Translations under genes and position numbers: made by a program
The notes under the pieces: generated by a model
Database searches by the model: none
Seen by the model: only the letters and a program-made list of their open reading frames with translations
What the model was told of the DNA's origin: nothing
Shown here: positions 1-7,688 of the stretch, piece by piece
Layout: each line of letters begins with the position of its first letter
How positions within the stretch are numbered: position 1 is the first letter of the stretch
NCBI GenBank assembly: GCA_030154025.1
Contig: JASKKT010000022.1
Span: 1-35,074, forward strand
DNA length: 35,074 bases
Direction: 5' to 3'
Source: Methanolobus sp.
GTDB lineage: Archaea > Halobacteriota > Methanosarcinia > Methanosarcinales > Methanosarcinaceae

Positions 1-1
1 C

Positions 2-532
2 AAGGTCGAGAATTTCACACCTTCGCTCATGCCCCATGCCCACTGTGGAGCTACCTGCCTCACGCTAATTGATAATGGTGGTTTCCTGCCCCTGACCAAT
101 GTCTCGCTTGGAGCCATCAAGTCAGCTTCAGATGTTGCCAGCAAGACGAAGAAATCCATCATGGGCAGGTGGAAAGGCTCAGAGAAGGAAGAACAGAAGC
201 CAGCATGCGGTGATCTCCTTATCAAGAGTTCCTGCTGCGAGAAGCCGATAAGCCAGCTTACAGTAAAGGGTTCATGCTGCGAGAAACCAATAACCGAAGT
301 CCTTCCGAAGAATTCCCGCCTGGGTGGCGGATGGGCAGACTTCATCGAAAAAAGCATGAACAGCTACCTTACGATCTCAACAATGGCATTCCAGGATGTG
401 TGGTCCTACGAGAGGGAAAGGGTGGAGAACTGCTGCATACATGTGGTCACACGCGACGGAAGGTTTGTCCCCTTCTGTAATTACAATATGACTGACTGCA
501 ATGGCAAGTTCCTTTACAGGAACGCCGCTTAA
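2..532 (+). CDS. Radical SAM protein, C-terminal part (partial at window edge)
   Basis: The frame is open to the left edge, so only the C-terminal part (about 176 residues) is visible and the CxxxCxxC cluster motif lies outside the window. Family assignment rests on the opening PHAHCGATCL followed by a LPLT segment, and on the ending CCIHVVTRDGRFVPFCNYN. As I recall, these match the C-terminal signatures of MJ0619-like radical SAM enzymes, the group that includes the Tes tetraether lipid synthase and the TrsS family. Between them lies an unusual Cys-rich stretch in which SCCEKPI occurs twice, about 16 residues apart. The next gene starts 37 nt downstream, and the CoA ligase, methyltransferase and ABC genes follow on the same strand, so it probably belongs to that cluster. 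The substrate is unknown. Confidence 0.6.
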   Translation, partial: KVENFTPSLMPHAHCGATCLTLIDNGGFLPLTNVSLGAIKSASDVASKTKKSIMGRWKGSEKEEQKPACGDLLIKSSCCEKPISQLTVKGSCCEKPITEVLPKNSRLGGGWADFIEKSMNSYLTISTMAFQDVWSYERERVENCCIHVVTRDGRFVPFCNYNMTDCNGKFLYRNAA

Positions 533-569
533 AATCATTTACACTCATGATGAGAACAGGAGTCGTAAT

Positions 570-1706
570 ATGAGCCTTTCTGCAAAGATAAATACTGCCG
601 TCCGGATGAATATCGCAAAGAGAAGACTGGAGTCCCGTAAAATAGAAGGTGGTACGGGAAACCCGCTGGAACAATGGGGCCTGGCCAAGATCAGGAATGA
701 CATAAAGAGCAGCAAGGAACTGAAAGACTTGTTCGGCCAGCGGGAGCTTGACAGGGAACTCATCAATGAGTACAAGCTCTTCAGGTTCAGAGAACTCGTG
801 AGGTATGTCATGGAAAATAGCCCTTATTATGAGGAGCTGTATGAGAAGGCAGGTATCGATTCCTCCCGGATCATGACGTATAAAGACCTGGAACAGCTGC
901 CACTGACCGAGCAGAAGCAACTGGCTGAGCACCCGTATCATTTCCTATGCGTTTCAAGAAAGGAGATAGCAAGGGAATTCACAAGTTCCGGTACCACGAA
1001 TATGCTCAAGAGGATGGCCTACACCCAGGATGAACTTCTGGAAATCGTGGACTCAGTTATATCGGGCCTGAAGATGGCGGGAATGGACTCAAGGGAAGAT
1101 ACATTGCAGATAATGTATCCCACCATAACGGCCACATGGGACCCGGGTCTTGTCCTCAGCAAAGCCTGTGCCCTGTCCGGCTATAATTCCGTTATCAATG
1201 ACTCTCTTGATGTGAACGAGCAGCTCAGAACGATGAGAGAGGCTGGTACGACCCTTATCATAGGAACCTCGTCCTTCCTCTATGAGCTCTCAAAAGCTGC
1301 CCGTACGCTGATAAAACCCGGTGAGCTGGGAATCAAGAGGATCATCTGTTCATCCGAGCCCCTCACCCCTGCCATGCGGGAGGAAATAGAGAGCGTCTGG
1401 GGATGCAAGACTCTCAGGCAGTGGGGTATGACAGAACTGGGACTTGCCAATGCGATCGAGTGTGCGGAGCAGGATGGCTTCCATCTTAACAATCCTGATT
1501 TCCTTGTGGAGGTGATCGACCCCAAGACCGGAGAACAGCTGTCTCCCGGCGAGGAAGGGGAGCTTGTTGTAACCACGCTCAGGAGAAGATGCATGCCTCT
1601 TATTCGTTACAGGACCAGGGACATAACCACCCTTATCGATGAGCCCTGCAATTGCGGAGCGTGCCTCGACCAGCGTATAGGCGATATCAAGAGGATGCCT
1701 TCCTGA
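570..1706 (+). CDS. AMP-dependent CoA ligase-like protein (phenylacetate-CoA ligase family, short form)
   Basis: This is a 378-residue adenylate-forming enzyme of the PaaK type. Visible motifs are the N-terminal VRYVMENSPYYEELY segment, the ATP-binding P-loop TSSGTTNMLKR (about 138-148), SEPLTP, WGMTELG (the A5-like motif) and GEEGELVVTTL followed by PLIRYRTRD. The protein ends at GDIKRMPS, just after a CNCGAC segment, so the usual mobile C-terminal domain of about 90 residues is missing. The frame could start at 501, but that overlaps the upstream gene. An AGGAGT site at 558-563 sits six bases before the ATG at 570, so 570 is preferred. I recall the short form from the DVU_1553-type CoA ligases, which occur beside radical SAM, methyltransferase and ABC transporter genes as here. 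It presumably activates a carboxylate as an acyl-adenylate; the substrate is unknown. Confidence 0.72.
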   Translation: MSLSAKINTAVRMNIAKRRLESRKIEGGTGNPLEQWGLAKIRNDIKSSKELKDLFGQRELDRELINEYKLFRFRELVRYVMENSPYYEELYEKAGIDSSRIMTYKDLEQLPLTEQKQLAEHPYHFLCVSRKEIAREFTSSGTTNMLKRMAYTQDELLEIVDSVISGLKMAGMDSREDTLQIMYPTITATWDPGLVLSKACALSGYNSVINDSLDVNEQLRTMREAGTTLIIGTSSFLYELSKAARTLIKPGELGIKRIICSSEPLTPAMREEIESVWGCKTLRQWGMTELGLANAIECAEQDGFHLNNPDFLVEVIDPKTGEQLSPGEEGELVVTTLRRRCMPLIRYRTRDITTLIDEPCNCGACLDQRIGDIKRMPS

Positions 1707-1785
1707 GAGTCTTTTCGTTAAGGGGAGACCCAGTCCTTCTTTTTGTCCTATGGCCTTTTGATAGTAGTTTTGCAGAAGTGATCCG

Positions 1786-2463
1786 ATGAGCCAGAAAGAA
1801 CCCGATATACATGCAGGAACCCTGAACAAGCAGCAACAGCACTGGGAGAAAATATTCTCATGCAATGCGTTCATGTTCGGCGAGGAGCCAAGCAGTCCCG
1901 CACAATGGGCAGCCCGGTTTTTTAAGGAAGAAGGCAGAACGAAACTCCTTGAGCTTGGTGCAGGCCAGGGAAGGGATACCTTGTACTTTGCAAGGAGCGG
2001 TTTTGAAGTGTTTGCCCTTGACTACTGCGGAAAAGGGCTTGAATCCCTGAGGGAAAGATCAAGGTCATCCGGGCTGGAAGGCTCTGTAGTCCCCATGCAG
2101 CACGATGTAAGGGATAGGCTGCCCTTTGAGGATGAAACATTCGATGCATGTTTTTCCCATATGCTTTACTGCATGCCGCTGACAACCAGTGAGCTTCGCT
2201 CGCTTTCCACAGAGATCAGGAGGGTCCTTAAGCCCGGGGGGCTGAACATCTACACAACCAGGCACACAAACGACCCCCAGTACGGAACCGGAATCAACCG
2301 GGGAGAGGATATGTGGGAGATACAGGGAGGGTTCATCGTGCACTTCCTGAGCAGGGAAAAGGTGGACTTGCTGTCTGAGGGTTATGATGTTGTTGATATA
2401 ACCGAGTTCGAAGAGGGAGAGCTTCCAAGAAAACTCTATCGGGTGGCCCTGAGGAAAAAATAG
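1786..2463 (+). CDS. SAM-dependent methyltransferase (class I)
   Basis: A 225-residue class I methyltransferase. Motif I is LELGAGQGRD (residues 55-64), the acidic end of strand 2 is ALDYCGKG, and the post-motif region contains HDVRDRLPFEDETFDACFS, then RVLKPGG. The family resembles TehB/Methyltransf_25 proteins and, by neighbourhood, the TrsM-type methyltransferases found with TrsS radical SAM proteins (recalled, not searched). The start is supported by GTGATC directly before the ATG (GTGATCCGATG), which pairs with the archaeal 16S tail. It lies 79 nt after the CoA ligase and 47 nt before a BioB-like radical SAM gene. It probably methylates an intermediate made by the cluster; substrate and methylated atom cannot be read from sequence. 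Confidence 0.78.
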   Translation: MSQKEPDIHAGTLNKQQQHWEKIFSCNAFMFGEEPSSPAQWAARFFKEEGRTKLLELGAGQGRDTLYFARSGFEVFALDYCGKGLESLRERSRSSGLEGSVVPMQHDVRDRLPFEDETFDACFSHMLYCMPLTTSELRSLSTEIRRVLKPGGLNIYTTRHTNDPQYGTGINRGEDMWEIQGGFIVHFLSREKVDLLSEGYDVVDITEFEEGELPRKLYRVALRKK

Positions 2464-2510
2464 ATCAAGCTTTTTTTGAAGATTGCAGTGCTAAAAAAAG
2501 GTGAGTTAAA

Positions 2511-3506
2511 TTGTCTAATTCAGACCTGGTCAATGAAGCAAAGGAAAGGGCACTTAAAGGTGAAACGCTGGACAGGAATACTATAATCTCTTTGCTTCAG
2601 ATCGATCCGGATTCAGAGGATGCTGAAATGCTGGGGGAGGCTGCAAGAACAGTTGCCATTGCGGTTACAGGAAACAGTGGAAGTGTCTGGGCTTCAGTTG
2701 GTGTTGATTACAGGAAATGTGCCATGAACTGCGATTTTTGCGCATTCGGACGCAAATGGGGACTTGTAAGGGAAGAAAGTGAAAGGACCTCGCAGGAGAT
2801 AATAGAGATAGTCCGCAGGTTCGTTTCCCATGGGGCAAGATGGATAACCCTGAGGACCACTCAGTTTTACGGAGTTGACAGGCTGATTCAGGTAGTCAGG
2901 GATATCAGGGCTTCTGTCCCCGGAAAATATGAGATTGTCGTAAATACCGGTGAGTTCAACGAAAAGGAAGCAGTCCTGCTGGCCGATGCAGGTACCCAGA
3001 TGGTCTATCATACTATAAGGCTGCGTGAGGGAATCAATACAAGGTTCAAACCGGAAGACAGGATAGCAACCCTTGCATCCGTGAACAGTTCTCCGCTGGA
3101 CCTTGCATACCTGGTGGAACCGGTTGGCACAGAGCATACGAATGAGGAAATAGCCGACATCTTCCTGACAGCAATGAAGTACAATGCCAGACTCTGTGGC
3201 GTGATGGCAAGGGTGCCTCTACCGGGTACTCCCTTAAGTGATCTTCCGCAGATATCAGAGCGAAGGCATGCCCAGATAGTGGCTGTAACGCGTCTGGCTG
3301 CCGGTTATCATGCACCAGACATATGTGCACATCCTCCATCCCGGCTTGCTGTGGAATGGGGTGCAAATGTCGTTGTTGTCGAGACAGGAGCAATCCCGAG
3401 GGAAGGCGAGGATTGTAAGACTGAATGGCATGGCTTTGGCCTGGATACTGCCAGGGATTATTTCACGAGTGCAGGATACAGTTTTTATTCCGGAAGGGAA
3501 AACTGA
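2511..3506 (+). CDS. Radical SAM enzyme, biotin-synthase-like
   Basis: A 331-residue radical SAM protein with the cluster motif CAMNCDFCAFG (Cys70, Cys74, Cys77; CxxxCxxC). The rest of the barrel is BioB/HmdB-like (VNTGEF, TGAIPREG near the end). An N-terminal helical region of about 60 residues precedes the barrel. The start codon is TTG at 2511, chosen because AAAAGGTGAG lies directly upstream and no ATG is available nearby. Its stop codon overlaps the start of the ABC lipoprotein gene by one base (TGATG), implying translational coupling with the importer. It may rearrange or ligate a carbon skeleton in the same pathway as the upstream CoA ligase and methyltransferase. Biotin synthase itself is unlikely, because no other bio genes are present. 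Confidence 0.78.
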   Translation: MSNSDLVNEAKERALKGETLDRNTIISLLQIDPDSEDAEMLGEAARTVAIAVTGNSGSVWASVGVDYRKCAMNCDFCAFGRKWGLVREESERTSQEIIEIVRRFVSHGARWITLRTTQFYGVDRLIQVVRDIRASVPGKYEIVVNTGEFNEKEAVLLADAGTQMVYHTIRLREGINTRFKPEDRIATLASVNSSPLDLAYLVEPVGTEHTNEEIADIFLTAMKYNARLCGVMARVPLPGTPLSDLPQISERRHAQIVAVTRLAAGYHAPDICAHPPSRLAVEWGANVVVVETGAIPREGEDCKTEWHGFGLDTARDYFTSAGYSFYSGREN

Positions 3507-4486
3507 TGAAGAATGCCATGTCTACGCTACTTGTACTGTCCCTTCTCCTCGTATCCCTTATGGGAGCCGGATGCACCGGAAATGCGTCTGAGGATACTGA
3601 AAAAGTAAAGGTCGGAACATGGAAGACCGCGCAGACCATCCAGCCTTTCCTGTACCAGGAATATATCGATGATAGTTACTCGGTAGAGGTGCTTCCCTTT
3701 ACCAATCCCGGTGACCAGAAGGCTGCCTTGCTTGCAGGAAGCCTGGATATGACAGGCACGACCATCGCTCTTGCGATCACAGCCGCTTCCAAAGGTGAGC
3801 CTGTGGTTGTAGTCAGCGGGCTTGCCAACAAATGTTCTGCGATAGTGGTGAGGAATGATTCAGATATCAACACGCCTGCAGATCTCAGAGGCAAAAGAAT
3901 AGCTTACGTGCCTGGTACCATGCATCATGTCCTCCTGCTTGAAACGCTGAAGCAGGCAGGACTCGATCCTCAAAAAGATGTGATCCTTCAGCGTATCGAC
4001 TTCTTCGATATGGGACAGGCACTCTCACAGGGCAATGTGGCCGCTTTCTGCAGTGGGGAACCTTACCCGTCCCTGGCAGTTGTGAACGGATACGGGCGTG
4101 TGCTTGTTTACCCTTATTACGGAGATGGCGTAGGAACTATCAACGCAGGTATGCTCACAACCAGAAGCCAGATAGAGAATGACAGGGAAAAGATCCAGCA
4201 GCTTGTGACTGCCCATGCGAGAGCCACCGAGCACCTTAAGGATAATCCCGAAGAATGGATCGATATGTCCTCAGGTTTTGGCACCGACCCCCAGGTACTG
4301 GAAGTTGCCCGGGAGAACATGGAACTTTCATGGTATATGGATGAAGCCTATGTAAAACAGGCAGAACAGCTTGCCATCAGGATGAAGGATCTGGGCATGA
4401 TCAACGAAGTGCCGGACATGGATGTCCTCTTTGACCTCAGCTTTGTAGAACAGGCACGCAGGGATATGGAAAATGACAAGGTATGA
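3506..4486 (+). CDS. ABC transporter substrate-binding lipoprotein (NitT/TauT, SsuA/ThiY-like)
   Basis: This encodes an extracytoplasmic solute-binding lipoprotein of about 326 residues. The ATG at 3506 is chosen over the longer frame at 3425 because it directly begins a lipoprotein signal: MKNAM, a hydrophobic stretch, then the lipobox LMGAGC with Cys23. GGAAGGG lies just upstream. The mature protein has NMT1/SsuA-like features: VGTWKTAQTIQP, then LLAGSLDMTGT (the usual 'G..D.....' element), DLRGKRIAYVPGT and FCSGEPYPSLAV. Families of this type bind small sulfonates, nitrate/cyanate-type anions, thiamine precursors or similar. It overlaps the permease gene by four bases (ATGA). The ligand is unknown; the neighbouring genes suggest it could be a precursor or product of the radical SAM/CoA-ligase pathway. 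Confidence 0.85.
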   Translation: MKNAMSTLLVLSLLLVSLMGAGCTGNASEDTEKVKVGTWKTAQTIQPFLYQEYIDDSYSVEVLPFTNPGDQKAALLAGSLDMTGTTIALAITAASKGEPVVVVSGLANKCSAIVVRNDSDINTPADLRGKRIAYVPGTMHHVLLLETLKQAGLDPQKDVILQRIDFFDMGQALSQGNVAAFCSGEPYPSLAVVNGYGRVLVYPYYGDGVGTINAGMLTTRSQIENDREKIQQLVTAHARATEHLKDNPEEWIDMSSGFGTDPQVLEVARENMELSWYMDEAYVKQAEQLAIRMKDLGMINEVPDMDVLFDLSFVEQARRDMENDKV

Positions 4487-5277
4487 GTGAACGCAACTGG
4501 AACACGGATATCATCGGATTCATTCTTCCTGCGCTTATATTTATTACATGGTATCTTGTGACGCTTGAAGGAAAGGTGCCGGGATATCTGATACCATCCC
4601 CGGTGAACCTGGTTCGCGTGGCGGTTGATTTTGCCACAGGCTATGCAAATCTAACTCCCTACGGAGGTACGCTGCCTGCTCATGCCCTTGCCAGTGTACA
4701 GAGGGTGGCATTGGGTTTTGGCCTGGCTGCTGCTTTTGGTCTGCCTCTTGGTTTTCTTACGGGGCGCATTAACCTTGCAAAGAGCTCTCTTGATCCGACA
4801 GTACACCTTATCCGCATAATTCCGGGCATCGGCTGGCTCCCCATAGCAATGGTCTGGTTCGGTGTAGGGGAGACGACTACCCTGTTCCTGGTAGCCTTGG
4901 CAGCATTTTTCCCGATCTATGTGAATGCGGCCCAGGGGGCTTCTTCAGTGTCTCCTCTGCTTATCCGTGCGGGAAGGATGCTGGGTGCGAGTAGGCTGAC
5001 ATTATTCACAACTGTTATTATACCTGCAGCCATGCCTTCCACAGTTGCTGGTCTCAGGTTGGGGCTGGGTATCTCATGGGCTTATCTGGTGCTGGGAGAG
5101 CTTACCGGCGTGACGTACGGACTGGGTGCGGTAATGATGGATGCGCGCATGCTGGGGCATGTTGAGATGATACTGGTCCCGATGATCTTCATAGGACTGC
5201 TCGGACGTGTCAGTGATATGCTGCTTGTAGGCTCTTTTAAGAGGCTCGATATGTTCAGGGAGGAAAGCAAACAATGA
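4483..5277 (+). CDS. ABC transporter permease (SsuC/TauC-like)
   Basis: A 264-residue polytopic inner-membrane permease with about six hydrophobic segments. The EAA-type coupling loop is visible as RAGRMLGASRLTLF followed by IIPAAMPSTVAGLRLG, which contacts the ATPase in this family. The N-terminal hydrophobic segment FILPALIFITWYLV and PGYLIPSPVNL are typical of SsuC/TauC/NitT permeases. It overlaps the lipoprotein gene upstream and the ATPase gene downstream by four bases each (ATGA), so the three importer subunits should be made together. Confidence 0.88.
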   Translation: MSERNWNTDIIGFILPALIFITWYLVTLEGKVPGYLIPSPVNLVRVAVDFATGYANLTPYGGTLPAHALASVQRVALGFGLAAAFGLPLGFLTGRINLAKSSLDPTVHLIRIIPGIGWLPIAMVWFGVGETTTLFLVALAAFFPIYVNAAQGASSVSPLLIRAGRMLGASRLTLFTTVIIPAAMPSTVAGLRLGLGISWAYLVLGELTGVTYGLGAVMMDARMLGHVEMILVPMIFIGLLGRVSDMLLVGSFKRLDMFREESKQ

Positions 5278-6047
5278 GATCGATGCACGATGCAAAACTT
5301 CTGGCAGATAGCATAAGCAAAAGTTATTCCCGCCCGGGAGAGAAGAACTTTCTTAAAGTTCTTGATGACATCCGGTTTCATATCAGGGAGAGCGAGTTTG
5401 TGAGCATACTGGGCCCGAGCGGCTGTGGTAAATCCACTCTTCTGAACATCCTTGCAGGATTCGAGACCGCAGACTGCGGCGATGTTGCATGTTGCGGTGA
5501 GCCTGTGAAGGGACCTTCCCCGGAAAGGGCGGTTGTGTTCCAGTCTCCTGTGCTTTTCCCCTGGCTGGATGTGAAAGACAACATCCTGTACGGGCTGAAA
5601 CTGAAAAAGGAAGACAGGAAAGAGTCTGAAGATCTTGCCTCCGTATATATAAAGGCAGTAGCCCTTGACGGTTTTGAGGAATACTTTCCTTCACAGTTAT
5701 CCGGCGGCATGCAGCAGAGGGCTGCGCTGGCGCGTGCACTTGTACTACGACCAAAGGTGCTGCTTATGGATGAACCATTCGCATCACTGGATGCACAGAC
5801 GCGTTACAGTATGCAGCAGCTCTTGCTCAGCCTTCATGGAAAATACAGGCACACGATGGTTTTCATCACACATGATGTGGAGGAGGCTTTGTTGATGTCG
5901 GATCGCATCTGCATCATGAGCAAAAGGCCCGGCAGGATAGTTGAAGAGATAGATGTGCCCTTTGAGCGTCCCAGATCATTATCACTGACAAGCACACAGG
6001 AGTTCTCAATTCTCAAGACAAAGATCATAGCCAGCTTAATGGGCTGA
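5274..6047 (+). CDS. ABC transporter ATP-binding protein (SsuB/TauB-like)
   Basis: A 257-residue ATPase with all canonical motifs: Walker A GPSGCGKST (residues 47-55), a Q-loop at VVFQSPVLFPWL, the signature LSGGMQQR, Walker B VLLMDEP followed by the D-loop FASLDA, and the switch His in ITHDVEEAL. The PVLFPWLDV segment is typical of the nitrate/sulfonate/taurine subfamily. It starts inside the end of the permease gene, and a second in-frame ATG lies nine bases later. It is the last gene of the + strand cluster and meets the DUF5714-like gene tail to tail eight bases downstream. Confidence 0.9.
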   Translation: MRSMHDAKLLADSISKSYSRPGEKNFLKVLDDIRFHIRESEFVSILGPSGCGKSTLLNILAGFETADCGDVACCGEPVKGPSPERAVVFQSPVLFPWLDVKDNILYGLKLKKEDRKESEDLASVYIKAVALDGFEEYFPSQLSGGMQQRAALARALVLRPKVLLMDEPFASLDAQTRYSMQQLLLSLHGKYRHTMVFITHDVEEALLMSDRICIMSKRPGRIVEEIDVPFERPRSLSLTSTQEFSILKTKIIASLMG

Positions 6048-6055
6048 GTTTGCCT

Positions 6056-6808
6056 TCATGTCCTGGTCAATGGAATCTCTGTCTTCATTATCTCATTTTT
6101 ATACTCACAATTTTCATCACACTCTTTATTATACTTGTAATAATTGCACTTTACTGACATGTCCAGATTCTCATACCAGAGCAGGCCGAACATTTCAGAG
6201 AGATATGCAACCCCTTTCCTGAGAGAGATACGAGTTGCTTTTTTGCAGCATCGGGCTCCGCCTGCATCTGCAATGCATCTCAGGACCCCGGATGTTGCCC
6301 AGTTCGCATGGGAACGTTCAGCAGGCGTATATGGTGTCGCTCCTGTCAGTATGCTGACCGCAATGCCGACCCCAATTCCCGCACCGCATGCCCCGTAGGT
6401 GCCACAGTAGCCACCAGGTACTTTGCTTCCTCTTTTGATAGCTTCCATGATATCTGTCTCATTCTTCTTTCCTGTGTAATTCTGATAAGCAGCTATAAGA
6501 GCTGCAGGCACCAGTGCATGGTGTTCGGGGCCGTGCATGTGCACACTCGGATGCTCCATGATCCTCTCGGCAATGGTAACAGGATTCGGCAGGTCAGTGC
6601 TAAGGCAGATACTCTCAACAACTTTAAGAGCGTCCTGGGAATGACAAGTGTTACAGACGTAATGCCCATCTTTACAAAGGATATAGGTTTCCTCCTCAGT
6701 ACCACAATAATAGCATTTTGCAGTACTTGTCTGGCACGAGTGGATGATCCTGCTTCCACAAAGCATACAGTTGGCTTTCTCAGTACACAAAGATTCAATG
6801 CTTATCAT
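6056..6808 (-). CDS. Cys-rich DUF5714-like protein
   Basis: A 250-residue soluble protein. The N-terminal 60 residues carry paired cysteines (Cys14/17, 32/35, 52/55, plus 25 and 45) that look like zinc or iron-sulfur sites. The core has a conserved-looking HGPEHHALVPAAL segment (92-104) and GGYCGTYGACGAGIGVG (132-148), reminiscent of DUF5714 and of the C-GCAxxG-C-C redox proteins. A CxxC-like CC pair (187-188) follows. The start is set by AGGAGAG seven bases before the ATG. It lies 40 nt downstream of the short-chain dehydrogenase gene on the same strand, so it may be read with that unit. It also faces the radical SAM/ABC cluster, where I recall proteins of this kind occurring. Function unknown. 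Confidence 0.6.
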   Translation of the reverse strand: MISIESLCTEKANCMLCGSRIIHSCQTSTAKCYYCGTEEETYILCKDGHYVCNTCHSQDALKVVESICLSTDLPNPVTIAERIMEHPSVHMHGPEHHALVPAALIAAYQNYTGKKNETDIMEAIKRGSKVPGGYCGTYGACGAGIGVGIAVSILTGATPYTPAERSHANWATSGVLRCIADAGGARCCKKATRISLRKGVAYLSEMFGLLWYENLDMSVKCNYYKYNKECDENCEYKNEIMKTEIPLTRT

Positions 6809-6848
6809 CTTATCTCTCCTTTCCGAATCGAGTCAAATTAGCATATTT

Positions 6849-7688
6849 TCATTGCTGCGCCATCTCCCTGAGCTGGGACCTTGCTATTCTCATCTGCCAG
6901 CTTGCCGGAAGGAGGCTCACCAGAGCCTGCCCCAGGCCGAGCCCCTTTCCGGGGATGACCACATCCTTACCACGCTGCATGGCCCTGAAGGTATCATGGG
7001 CCACGACTGCAGGGGTAGTGGCCATCCAGGAGTTGAATGCTCTGGCACGTTCCATCCTGGCGGCAGCCTGGAAGCCTGTACCTTTTACCGCAGTAGGGCA
7101 AACAGCCATAACTCTCACTTTCGACCCGCGCTCCCGTAGCTCGTAATTGAGGGCCCGGCTGAAGTTCAGCACGAAGCTCTTGCTGGCCCCATATGTGGCA
7201 AAGTGCGGATTTGGCTGGAAGGCTGAGATGGAGGACATGTTGATGACCTGTCCTTCATCCCTTTCGATCATCTCCCGCAGGTAGAGCCTTGTAAGATGAT
7301 AGAGCGTGCCCACGTGCAGCTGCAACATCGACAGCTCCTTTTCGATATCGATCTCATTTACGTGCCCGTAAGTGCCAAACCCGGCACAGTTGACCAGGAC
7401 GTCTACTGTAATGTCATGGCTGCGGGTGAAATCGTGGACCTCGGTTGCCGCTCCGGGCCTGGACAGGTCCTTCTCCAGTAAAAATATGTTTATGAAAGGA
7501 TTGACAGACTGCAGCACATCCCTTACAGGCTCGAGATTCTCGCCAGGCATGGACACAACCACTAATTGATAATCAGCTGCTGCGAAAAGCTTGCCAAGCT
7601 CCATTCCGATCCCGCCGGAACCACCGGTTATCAGTACTGTCTTTCTGCCGCTCTTCATGTTCCTCTCACTTTCTTTTGTTACATCCAT
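6849..7688 (-). CDS. Short-chain dehydrogenase/reductase
   Basis: A 279-residue classical SDR. The nucleotide-binding motif TGGSGGIG occupies residues 21-28, NCAG is at 100-103, the catalytic Ser lies in NMSSISAF (150-157) and the Tyr/Lys pair is in YGASK (166-170). It would reduce or oxidise a carbonyl/alcohol using NAD(P)H. The frame starts at 7688, ten bases inside the end of the aldehyde dehydrogenase gene; an alternative ATG at 7658 follows GAGAGG very closely. The overlap with the aldehyde dehydrogenase gene suggests coupled synthesis, perhaps alcohol-aldehyde-acid conversion of one substrate. The substrate is not recognisable. Confidence 0.85.
   Translation of the reverse strand: MDVTKESERNMKSGRKTVLITGGSGGIGMELGKLFAAADYQLVVVSMPGENLEPVRDVLQSVNPFINIFLLEKDLSRPGAATEVHDFTRSHDITVDVLVNCAGFGTYGHVNEIDIEKELSMLQLHVGTLYHLTRLYLREMIERDEGQVINMSSISAFQPNPHFATYGASKSFVLNFSRALNYELRERGSKVRVMAVCPTAVKGTGFQAAARMERARAFNSWMATTPAVVAHDTFRAMQRGKDVVIPGKGLGLGQALVSLLPASWQMRIARSQLREMAQQ

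Noticed and set aside
447-941. Antisense open frame of 164 codons opposite the CoA ligase gene
   Set aside because: The + strand frame has clear adenylate-forming enzyme motifs and a ribosome site; the antisense translation has no recognisable motif and no ribosome site.
3425-3505. 27-residue N-terminal extension of the substrate-binding protein
   Set aside because: It would overlap the radical SAM gene and hide a well-formed lipoprotein signal that begins at 3506.
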